Shown here one piece after another: positions 1 to 5,358 of a stretch of 9,969 nucleotides of DNA. The translations under genes and the position numbers were made by a program. Position 1 is the first letter of the stretch. Each line of letters opens with the position of its first letter. The notes under the pieces are model-generated. The model saw nothing but the letters and a program-made list of their open reading frames with translations. It did not search any database and was not told where the DNA came from. Where the stretch lies: contig CAZFQJ010000057.1 of NCBI GenBank assembly GCA_964520875.1, positions 1 through 9,969 on the forward strand, in the 5' to 3' direction. Origin of the DNA: SIG673 sp964520875. GTDB taxonomy: Bacteria; Bacillota; Clostridia; Oscillospirales; CAG-272.

Positions 1-637
1 ACTTTGCGTAGTTCTCCGCGCCGAGCATCTCGTAAAGAGCGTCGTGGAGCGGGCGAAGGTACGGATCTACTTTGCTTTGCAGATCTCCCGGCAGATATCC
101 GAGCTTTTCCCCGGCTTCCACCGCCGGACGGGTAAGAACTATCCGCGACATCTCCTTTGCTCTGAGAGCCGTGACCGCCATAGCCACGGCAAGGAACGTC
201 TTTCCGGTTCCCGCCGGACCTATTCCGAAAACTATCGTATTCTTCTTTATCAGCGACGTGTATTTTTTCTGACCTACCGTTTTGGGCTTTATCGGCTTGC
301 CCTTGACCGTAACGCAAACGCAATCGTCGTCATAACTGTCAAGCTCTTCCCCGCGCCCGTCTCTTATCATGGTCGAAACATATTCGACGGTCTGAAGCGG
401 CACCGAGCTCTGGAGCTTCGCGGTCTTTAAAAGCAGTCTTACGGCTTTTGCGGCGTTTTCCGCGCCTTCTTCGCTTTCGCAGCTTACAGTCAGGCAGCTT
501 CCCGCTCCGGTTTCGCTATCTCTGTTCAGGCAACCGACGCCGAACATCTTTTCTATGAGCTTAATGTTACGGTCGAACGGTCCGAACAGCGCGCTCGCCG
601 TATCAACGTCCTCTATAAGTATTTTTCTTTCCGCCAT
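1..637 (-). CDS. phoH: PhoH family ATPase, C-terminus beyond the left edge
   Basis: PhoH-type cytoplasmic P-loop ATPase, related to the helicase-like/RNA-associated PhoH proteins that in Firmicutes sit just downstream of yqfD. About 212 codons of an expected ~320 are visible; the frame stays open to the left edge. The translation begins MAERKILIEDVDTASALFGP. The Walker A motif GPAGTGKT occupies residues 140-147 and is followed by VAMAVTALR and the family block LTRPAVEAGEKLGYLPGDL, which identifies the family clearly. The Walker B region lies outside the window. ATG at 637 was chosen because it follows the yqfD stop by 24 nt and has a purine-rich AAGGGCGG about 12 nt upstream; the spacing is long but no better start is visible. 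It is co-transcribed with yqfC and yqfD. The exact cellular role of this family is poorly defined. Confidence 0.93.
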   Translation of the reverse strand, partial: MAERKILIEDVDTASALFGPFDRNIKLIEKMFGVGCLNRDSETGAGSCLTVSCESEEGAENAAKAVRLLLKTAKLQSSVPLQTVEYVSTMIRDGRGEELDSYDDDCVCVTVKGKPIKPKTVGQKKYTSLIKKNTIVFGIGPAGTGKTFLAVAMAVTALRAKEMSRIVLTRPAVEAGEKLGYLPGDLQSKVDPYLRPLHDALYEMLGAENYAK

Positions 638-661
638 TTGCAGTACCCGTCCGCCCTTCTT

Positions 662-1858
662 TTATCCGTCCGATATTTTCGTTACTGTTTTCTTTTCGGC
701 TATCTCCGTTATGTATACATAATCGGCTCTTGCGGTAACTCCGGCGGAATCTTCCGTAAACGCTATCCCGATCGAAACGATCTCGCTTTCCGAAAGCTCC
801 TTCGAAACGAGCGCGTTCACTCTCGCCGAAGCCTCCAGACGCGCTTCCTCCGCGCTTCTCGATCTCTTGTTTTCCGAGATCTCGATCTCGCGGTACTCAG
901 TGACCGTCACCGGTATCTCGACAAGCCCGAAAAACGTAACGTACCGTTCTTCCGTTTCGTACACGTTCTCCGTTCTGCCGAATTCCGCCGTAAGCCCGAA
1001 AACCGATATTCTTCGTCCGCAGACCTTTTCCGATATTTTCTCCGCACTCTCCGTCTCGCATAACGGCACGCAGACCGAAAGCGTACCGGCAACCTCCGCC
1101 ATGACCGAGCCTCTCGCCCGCCCTACACGCAAAGGCGGTACATCTGTGATCTGAAGTCCGCTTCCGGAGATAAAGCCGGTAATGAGGACGTCACCCTTTT
1201 TCACCACCGAACCGCCTTTCACCGCGGCGCTTCCCTCGTATACCAGCACGCTCCTGACCACTCCGTCTCTCGAAGCTACCAAAACGTTCGTATCCTCCGC
1301 GTCCGGCGAGGGCGTTTTTTCCGTCTCTCTTACGCAGAGCGACGCGGTGGTCCCCGAGAAATTCAGAGCCGCCCAGGAGATCTCCGAATGAAGAGAGAGA
1401 AATCTGTCGGATACAGAGCCTCTGTCTATTCCGGAAATAAGTTTTCCGGTACTGACCCCCATTTCGGCAAGCTCCTTGCGAACCTCTTTTACCGAAAGAG
1501 CGTCCGTTCCGACGACATCTACCCGCCAAACAAAGAGTGTTGACGCCCATATCAAAGCGAAAAACAAGAGAGCTCCGACAAAAAGCCCGTATCTTTTCCG
1601 ATACCCCGAGAGCAAGTGTTTAATACCATATATATTAATAATATATACTATTATCTTCGATTTGTCAAGAGCGGGAGCAATTTTTTTTAGCGCTGACTCC
1701 GAAAGCATGGCGTATACGCCGCCGTTTTTTCTGTCCTGCGTCACATTTGCGATAACTCCCTCTTTTACAAAAAAGCTCAAGAGCGCGTTTTTGTTATCCT
1801 TATCCGCGTATATTTTTACTCTTCCCGCAAAATATCCGAATATCCTATCCGCCGTCAT
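662..1858 (-). CDS. yqfD: Sporulation protein YqfD
   Basis: 398-residue sporulation protein of the YqfD family, the length expected for the family. In Bacillus this gene belongs to the mother-cell sigma-E regulon and acts around stage IV; its molecular function is not established. The soluble N-terminal part (about residues 1-88) is followed by a single hydrophobic segment at about 91-111, preceded by the basic patch YRKRYG. An extracytoplasmic part follows, with VWRVDVVGTDALSVKEVRKEL resembling a POTRA-like start. The later block with SRDGVV, VKKGDVLITGFISG is typical of YqfD. ATG at 1858 forms an ATGA overlap with the yqfC stop, indicating translational coupling. The frame is open further upstream to 1912, but that 18-residue extension lies inside yqfC and has no family resemblance. 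No frameshift or missing region is seen. Confidence 0.93.
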   Translation of the reverse strand: MTADRIFGYFAGRVKIYADKDNKNALLSFFVKEGVIANVTQDRKNGGVYAMLSESALKKIAPALDKSKIIVYIINIYGIKHLLSGYRKRYGLFVGALLFFALIWASTLFVWRVDVVGTDALSVKEVRKELAEMGVSTGKLISGIDRGSVSDRFLSLHSEISWAALNFSGTTASLCVRETEKTPSPDAEDTNVLVASRDGVVRSVLVYEGSAAVKGGSVVKKGDVLITGFISGSGLQITDVPPLRVGRARGSVMAEVAGTLSVCVPLCETESAEKISEKVCGRRISVFGLTAEFGRTENVYETEERYVTFFGLVEIPVTVTEYREIEISENKRSRSAEEARLEASARVNALVSKELSESEIVSIGIAFTEDSAGVTARADYVYITEIAEKKTVTKISDG

Positions 1859-2103
1859 CGCGCTCCGCCTCCCTTTTCGTTTTCGAATCGCAGTAACGCT
1901 ATCTCGCCGCATATCTTTATCTCATTTCCGAAAAAAGTCGTTACGTTAAGCCCTTTCCCTTCGACCGTGAGCTTTCCCTCGCGCATGCCGAGAGAGATAC
2001 TGTCCTCGTTATAGCATATCACTCTTTCGCAGCCGCAGACCGTCGTCTCTCTTCCGAATACCACGAATGCGCTCCCGCCGTTCTTTCCTCCCAAAATCGC
2101 CAC
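1855..2103 (-). CDS. yqfC: YabP/YqfC family sporulation protein, start uncertain
   Basis: Small sporulation protein of the YabP/YqfC family (about 80-100 residues), normally encoded directly before yqfD and expressed in the mother cell. The core FGRETTVCGCERVICYNEDS, then EGKLTVEGKGLNVTTFFGNEIKICGEIALLRFE, shows the family's pattern of short beta strands ending in an I-x-I-x-G-x-I motif. The annotated start is GTG at 2103 (82 residues), but no Shine-Dalgarno sequence precedes it. Alternatives are GTG at 2064, preceded by GGGAG at a 7-nt distance (69 residues), or an ancestral ATG at 2154 in the same frame. The last would give the usual YqfC length but is interrupted by TGA at 2110-2112. The family assignment is firm; the N-terminus and whether the gene is intact are not. 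Confidence 0.78.
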   Translation of the reverse strand: MAILGGKNGGSAFVVFGRETTVCGCERVICYNEDSISLGMREGKLTVEGKGLNVTTFFGNEIKICGEIALLRFENEKGGGAR

Positions 2104-2109
2104 GATATA

Positions 2110-2154
2110 TCACTTTTTCGCCGTCAAGACGAATTTTCCCCTTTCCTTCTTCAT
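2110..2154 (-). other. 14-codon frame in phase with yqfC, closed by TGA
   Basis: An ATG at 2154 opens a lysine-rich 14-residue frame (MKKERGKFVLTAKK) ending in TGA at 2110-2112. It is in the same phase as yqfC. Three codons after the stop comes the GTG at 2103. The basic N-terminus and the distance from ATG to the conserved core (about 30 residues) are what one expects for the true N-terminus of a YqfC protein. It may therefore be the detached start of yqfC (nonsense mutation or sequence error), or a short leader peptide. A weak AGGT lies 8 nt upstream of the ATG. Confidence 0.4.
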
Positions 2155-2159
2155 AGAAT
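2131..2159 (+). promoter_or_regulatory. Candidate sigma-E promoter for the ylbJ-like gene
   Basis: GAATTTT (2131-2137), a 14-bp gap, and CATAGAAT (2152-2159) match the Bacillus sigma-E consensus KMATATT / CATACAHT at 6 of 7 and 7 of 8 positions with correct spacing. Transcription would start near 2166, about 27 nt before the TTG start at 2193. Bacillus ylbJ is a sigma-E gene, so the match fits the function. This is a consensus match by eye, not a proven promoter. No convincing counterpart was found for yqfC on the minus strand. Confidence 0.42.
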
Positions 2160-2180
2160 TGACCTGTAAAATCTATATGC

Positions 2181-2195
2181 GGAGGGATCTGTTTG
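2181..2195 (+). promoter_or_regulatory. Ribosome binding site deciding a TTG start
   Basis: GGAGGG at 2181-2186 sits 6 nt before TTG (2193-2195). It is the only strong Shine-Dalgarno sequence near the 5' end of the ylbJ-like frame, so TTG is the preferred start. Confidence 0.8.
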
Positions 2196-3179
2196 AATAC
2201 CGCGCTTTGCGAAAAAACACAGAACAGGAGACTATGTGCGCTCTCTTACCGCAGGCTTTCGATCTTTTTTGCGGTATTTCTTGCGTCTTTTTGGTTTATA
2301 ACTCACCCCGAAACGGTAAAAAGCACCGTGACCGAGGCTCTTTCGTTCTGCGTTGCAACGCTTATACCGTCTCTTTTTCCGTTTGCGATAGCGGGAGAGA
2401 TACTCGTTTTATCGGGGTTCGGAGCGCTTTGCGGAAAGCTTTTCGGAAACAGATTCATGCGCGGACGCGGCGTTTCCGCTTTTCTGCTCGGAGCGCTCTG
2501 CGGTTTTCCGATAGGCGGAAAGACCGCGATAGCGTTCTTCGAAAACGGAGAGCTTGAAAAAAACGAAGCGGAGCTTCTTTGCGCCGTAAGCAATAATGCC
2601 GGAGCGGGCTTCGTTATCGCCGGGATAGGGTCGGCAATGTGGAAAAATACCGCGTTCGGGGTAACTTTATACATAGTCCAGCTCATATCCGCGCTCGCGT
2701 CGGCATATGCTTTAAGACCGTTGTTTAAGCGCGGCGAAGGCGCCCGTAGTATCCGAAGCGACAAAAAGGAAAAGTATACCGCATTCTCATTTTCCTATGT
2801 GATATCTCTTGCCGTTCCGAACGCCGTAAATTCAATGCTGAAGATATGCGGATTCGTCGTGTTTTTCGAACTTATACTGTCGTCTGTGACTTTTTACGGC
2901 GTTTCCCCCGTTACACGTGCCGTAATCTCCGTATTTTTGGAGATCACGGCGGGAGTCACGTCGCTTACAAGCTTAACGATCGCACCCGCAAACGAGATTT
3001 TCGCCAAGCTCGGCACGTTTTTTGCCGTAGGCTTCGGAGGTCTGTCCGTACACGCCCAGCTCGCTTCGTTTGCCGAAAAAAGCGGTATCTCCATGCGTAA
3101 ATACGGACTTTTCAAACTTGTACAGGCAAGCCTTTGCGTTCTTTTCGGAGCGGCGGCGTCGGTTATACTTCCGGTGTAA
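2193..3179 (+). CDS. ylbJ: YlbJ-like sporulation integral membrane protein
   Basis: 328-residue polytopic membrane protein of the YlbJ / nucleoside-recognition (Gate) domain type, needed for normal spore formation in Bacillus. Its transported substrate, if any, is unknown. Hydrophobic segments lie at about 22-38, 50-78, 94-114, 138-148, 153-176, 197-232, 240-262, 273-290 and 305-327. Family landmarks are LIPSLFPF (57-64), GFPIGGK (104-110), SNNAGAGF (133-140) and FGGLSVHAQ (281-289). It is shorter than Bacillus YlbJ (about 400 residues), as is common in Clostridia. It is divergent from the yqfC-yqfD-phoH operon, so three mother-cell-type genes share one intergenic region. The next gene follows after 97 nt containing a hairpin. 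The alternative name 'nucleoside recognition domain protein' would describe the same family. Confidence 0.82.
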   Translation: MNTALCEKTQNRRLCALSYRRLSIFFAVFLASFWFITHPETVKSTVTEALSFCVATLIPSLFPFAIAGEILVLSGFGALCGKLFGNRFMRGRGVSAFLLGALCGFPIGGKTAIAFFENGELEKNEAELLCAVSNNAGAGFVIAGIGSAMWKNTAFGVTLYIVQLISALASAYALRPLFKRGEGARSIRSDKKEKYTAFSFSYVISLAVPNAVNSMLKICGFVVFFELILSSVTFYGVSPVTRAVISVFLEITAGVTSLTSLTIAPANEIFAKLGTFFAVGFGGLSVHAQLASFAEKSGISMRKYGLFKLVQASLCVLFGAAASVILPV

Positions 3180-3213
3180 CGGTTGTCAGATCTTCGACAT
3201 ATAACTGATAACG

Positions 3214-3243
3214 GAAGCGACGAAGGTCCGCTTTTGTCGCTTC
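3214..3243 (+). other. Perfect 8-bp hairpin between ylbJ-like gene and the small Se/S-carrier gene
   Basis: GAAGCGAC (3214-3221) and GTCGCTTC (3236-3243) are perfect inverted repeats with a 14-nt loop. No T-run follows (GAATAAAG comes next), so it is not a standard terminator. It could be an mRNA stability or processing element between the two genes, or chance. Confidence 0.45.
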
Positions 3244-3276
3244 GAATAAAGTCAAAGGAAGGTCAAAACACGGAAA

Positions 3277-3495
3277 ATGAACACCGAAACGATCCTACTG
3301 CTCCGTTCGGTGACCTATGCCATGAAAGCCAAAAGGCTTCTCGAATATCACGGTATAAAGGCACGGGTCGTAAAGCCGACGCCTTCTTCATCGGAACACG
3401 GATGCGCGTACGGTGTATCCGTTATGTCACATCTCGCAGACTCCGCGCTGATCCTGCTGAGGGAGAACAAAATAAACGCCGTGATACGGCGATGA
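3277..3495 (+). CDS. Putative Se/S carrier-like protein (DUF3343 type)
   Basis: 72-residue cytoplasmic protein that I assign to the DUF3343 / putative Se/S carrier family. These small proteins are found beside selenium or cysteine-desulfurase genes and are proposed, not proven, to carry persulfide or selenide on a cysteine. The features seen are a beta-alpha start with RSVTYAMKAKRLLEYHGIKARVV (read in two parts: RSVTYAMKAKRLL, then EYHGIKARVV), then the loop KPTPSSSEHGCAYGVSV. That loop corresponds to the family's PTPR..S.CG.A pattern and holds the only cysteine (Cys43), the candidate carrier residue. ATG at 3277 has AGGAAGG 14 nt upstream, a somewhat long spacing, and no earlier in-frame start exists. 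The desulfurase-like gene begins 32-38 nt downstream, which supports a donor-carrier pair. Confidence 0.75.
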   Translation: MNTETILLLRSVTYAMKAKRLLEYHGIKARVVKPTPSSSEHGCAYGVSVMSHLADSALILLRENKINAVIRR

Positions 3496-3527
3496 CGCGC
3501 GGAAAAAGCGGACCGTGAAGCCGTATA

Positions 3528-4691
3528 GTGATTATGGAACGCACGATCTATCTCGATAATGCGGCTACCACCTTTCCAAAGCCCGCCGAGGTAATAGCGG
3601 ATATGACGTCGGTAATGCGTTACAGCTGCGGCAACCCCGGGCGTTCATCTCACAAAATAGCTATACGGGCGGCGGAAAAGGTCTACGAATGCCGCGAAAA
3701 GCTTGCAAACTGCTTCGGATCTTCTCCCGAGCATGTAATATTCACAGGAAGTGCGACTCATTCTCTTAACCTTGCGATAAAGACGACGCTCCGAAAGGGA
3801 GATCACGTACTGATCTCCGATATAGAGCACAATTCCGTAATACGTCCGATAGCGACGCTTGCGGAAAAAGGTCTTATCACTTATGATATCTACGTTTCCC
3901 ATAGCGACCCCGAAAAGCAGATCGCCGAACTCAGTTCCCGTATCCGCCCGTATACCGCCATGATATGCGCCTGTCATCATTCAAATATCTGCAACGCCGT
4001 TCTGCCCATTCGGGAAATGGGAGCTTTTTGCAAAAAGCACGGATCGATATTTCTCGTTGACGCCTCGCAAAGCGCGGGCATACTGCCGATCGACATGGAA
4101 AAAGACGGTATCGATCTACTGTGCGCTCCGGGACACAAAGGACTATACGGTCCTCCCGGTTGCGGCTTTGCCGTTTTTGGGTCACGGTTTGATGATCCCG
4201 AGGAACTCCCCGACACATTTACCGAGGGCGGAAACGGTATCCGTTCAAAGGAACCGTTCATGCCGGATTTTCTTCCGGAAAGGCTCGAAGCCGGAACGCT
4301 CGCCGTTCCTCTGCTCGCGGGTCTTTCAAGAGGTATAGACTTTGTCAGGGGATTCCCAAAGGGAATTCTTTACGAAAACGAGACCCGCCTCTGTTCCCTT
4401 CTCAGAAAAGAGATATCGCGCATAGACGGTATCCGCATATACGGAGAAAGCGACGGAAGCATACTTCTTTTCTCCGCAGACGGTATCTCCGCCGAAAGCT
4501 TTGCGGAAGCGCTCGATTCTTACGGGATATGCGTCCGCGCCGGGCTTCATTGCGCTCCGACGGCGCATGCAAAGCTCGGAACTCCACCCGACGGCGCGGT
4601 GCGCGTCAGCTTCGGCGCGTTCAACACGGAAAGAGACGTAAATCATTTTTGCGCCTGCTCGGAGAGCATAGTTAAAAAACTGCGAAAATAA
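3528..4691 (+). CDS. Class V aminotransferase, cysteine desulfurase family (NifS/SufS/Csd-like)
   Basis: PLP-dependent fold-type I enzyme of 387 residues that likely removes sulfur (or selenium) from cysteine (or selenocysteine), leaving a persulfide on the enzyme. The N-terminus reads IYLDNAATTFPKP. Other marks are the NPGRSSHK block, FTGSATHSLNLAIK, EHNSVIRP, DASQSAG with PLP-binding Asp178, and APGHKGLYGPPG with Schiff-base Lys204. The C-terminal GLHCAP carries Cys342, the presumed catalytic persulfide cysteine on a short loop. This pattern fits the 'cysteine desulfurase family protein' subgroup rather than the IscS of an isc operon; no iscU or suf genes are adjacent. GTG (3528) and ATG (3534) are both possible starts; GAAG lies 7 nt before the GTG. 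It follows the Se/S-carrier-like gene and ends at a strong terminator. Sulfur versus selenium specificity cannot be read from the sequence. Confidence 0.88.
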   Translation: MIMERTIYLDNAATTFPKPAEVIADMTSVMRYSCGNPGRSSHKIAIRAAEKVYECREKLANCFGSSPEHVIFTGSATHSLNLAIKTTLRKGDHVLISDIEHNSVIRPIATLAEKGLITYDIYVSHSDPEKQIAELSSRIRPYTAMICACHHSNICNAVLPIREMGAFCKKHGSIFLVDASQSAGILPIDMEKDGIDLLCAPGHKGLYGPPGCGFAVFGSRFDDPEELPDTFTEGGNGIRSKEPFMPDFLPERLEAGTLAVPLLAGLSRGIDFVRGFPKGILYENETRLCSLLRKEISRIDGIRIYGESDGSILLFSADGISAESFAEALDSYGICVRAGLHCAPTAHAKLGTPPDGAVRVSFGAFNTERDVNHFCACSESIVKKLRK

Positions 4692-4696
4692 AAGCA

Positions 4697-4725
4697 AAAG
4701 AGGTTGTCGATAAGACAACCTCTTT
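4697..4725. terminator. Bidirectional intrinsic terminator
   Basis: AAAGAGGTTGTC (4697-4708) pairs perfectly with GACAACCTCTTT (4714-4725) around a GATAA loop: 12 bp without mismatch. It lies between the convergent ends of the desulfurase gene (4691, plus) and rplS (4739, minus). The stem ends in TTT on both strands. On the minus strand it continues into TTTTGCTTTTATTTT, so it should stop both transcripts. Confidence 0.88.
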
Positions 4726-4738
4726 ATATGCCGTTAGC

Positions 4739-5080
4739 TTATATAAGCTCCTTAACCTTGGAGCTCTTGCCGACTCTGTCGCGAAGGTAGTAGAGCTTTG
4801 CGCGTCTGACTTTACCCTTTCTGACAACCTCGACGGCTGCAACGTTGGGTGAATGTACGGGGAATATCTTCTCTACGCCTACACCGTAAGATACCTTTCT
4901 TACAGTAAAGGTCTCGGAAACTCCGCCGCCCTTCTTGCTTATGACAGTACCCTCGAAGATCTGAATTCTTTCGTTTGCTCCGTCCTTTATTCTGCAGTGT
5001 ACCTTAACGGTATCACCGATGTTAACGACGGGGGCTGTCTCGTTCAACTGCTCATTTGCAAAAGCCGTAAGTAAATCCAT
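4739..5080 (-). CDS. rplS: 50S ribosomal protein L19
   Basis: Ribosomal protein L19, located at the 30S-50S interface of the large subunit. It has 113 residues, close to the usual ~115. The sequence shows the family order: an N-terminal helix, IGDTVKVHCRIKDGANERIQ, FEGTVISKKGGG, FTVRKVSYGVGVEKIFPVHSP, and the basic end VRRAKLYYLRDRVGKSSK. ATG at 5080 is preceded by AAAGGAGGAAG at ideal spacing. The frame is open 8 codons further upstream, but those codons cover the ribosome binding site. The gene is monocistronic here, with its own promoter, a ~70-nt leader and a terminator. It points away from lepB-rbgA-rnhB-yraN, to which rplS is usually joined in the same direction in Clostridia. Confidence 0.97.
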   Translation of the reverse strand: MDLLTAFANEQLNETAPVVNIGDTVKVHCRIKDGANERIQIFEGTVISKKGGGVSETFTVRKVSYGVGVEKIFPVHSPNVAAVEVVRKGKVRRAKLYYLRDRVGKSSKVKELI

Positions 5081-5149
5081 TGTGGCTTCCTCCTTTTGAT
5101 ACAAGGACGTTCATGCAGAGCTTCGCAGAGGACCGTCCGGAATTGTGAC
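5081..5149 (-). promoter_or_regulatory. rplS 5' leader, candidate L19 leader RNA
   Basis: The predicted rplS transcript has about 70 nt before its ATG. GGACG (minus strand, forward positions 5134-5138) can pair with CGTCC (5105-5109). The enclosed segment carries a duplicated CTCTGC around GAAG. Firmicute rplS genes often carry a structured L19 leader thought to give autoregulation. Position, size and the closing stem fit, but I could not test the match to the L19 leader model. Confidence 0.45.
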
Positions 5150-5155
5150 TTCACT

Positions 5156-5184
5156 ATTATATCACACTTTTTTTCTTTTTGCAA
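5156..5184 (-). promoter_or_regulatory. Sigma-A-type promoter of rplS
   Basis: On the minus strand, TTGCAA (5184-5179), a 17-bp gap, then TATAAT (5161-5156). A TG one base before the -10 box makes it an extended -10 (TGATATAAT). Transcription would start near 5149. The spacer is A-rich. This is a strong vegetative promoter, as expected for a ribosomal protein gene. Confidence 0.82.
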
Positions 5185-5249
5185 GCACTTCATAAAAAAT
5201 TTACATATCGCGGCGTTTTTTCGCCGCCTCGGCTCCGTATTGAGGATAG

Positions 5250-5314
5250 CAACAAAGAATAATTGTAAATAATAATTAAAATCTATTGCGCGCGCGCGGA
5301 ATTTATGGTATAAT
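5250..5314 (+). promoter_or_regulatory. Sigma-A-type promoter with AT-rich upstream element, for the mutase-like gene
   Basis: TTGCGC (5286-5291), a 17-bp gap, then TATAAT (5309-5314) with TGG directly before it, an extended -10. Upstream, 5250-5287 is almost pure A/T with A-tracts, resembling an UP element. The -35 box and spacer contain an 11-nt alternating GC run (5288-5298). The expected start point near 5321 leaves a leader of about 38 nt. This promoter probably drives the whole downstream group up to mutS2, since no terminator is visible inside it. Confidence 0.78.
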
Positions 5315-5358
5315 CCGATTTGAAAAAGACTATTTTAAGCAAAGGAATGAAAAACATT

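Noticed and set aside
44..430. 128-codon open frame on the plus strand
   Set aside because: Antisense to phoH, whose Walker A motif and other blocks are intact.
638..1063. 141-codon open frame on the plus strand
   Set aside because: Antisense to yqfD; Arg-rich with no family resemblance.
1619..1655. AT-rich palindromic stretch resembling an operator or origin element
   Set aside because: It lies inside yqfD and encodes the isoleucine/tyrosine-rich KIIVYIINIYGIK segment; the composition follows from the protein.
1859..1912. 18-residue upstream extension of yqfD
   Set aside because: It lies within the 3' end of yqfC and is not family-like. The ATG at 1858 with the ATGA overlap is the better start.
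2110..2112. Selenocysteine insertion at the TGA in front of yqfC, tempting because of the nearby Se/S-carrier pair
   Set aside because: No convincing hairpin at the right distance after the TGA, and no selenoprotein of this family is known to me. A nonsense change or a downstream start is simpler.
5210..5227. GCGGCG-T6-CGCCGC inverted repeat as a terminator
   Set aside because: No transcript is expected to end between the two divergent promoters, and no T-run follows the stem. It may be a chance hairpin or an upstream element of unknown role.
5320..5358. TTG start at 5320 (or ATG 5347) for the mutase-like gene
   Set aside because: TTG 5320 coincides with the predicted transcript start and has no ribosome binding site. 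The family N-terminus begins at the ATG at 5359.
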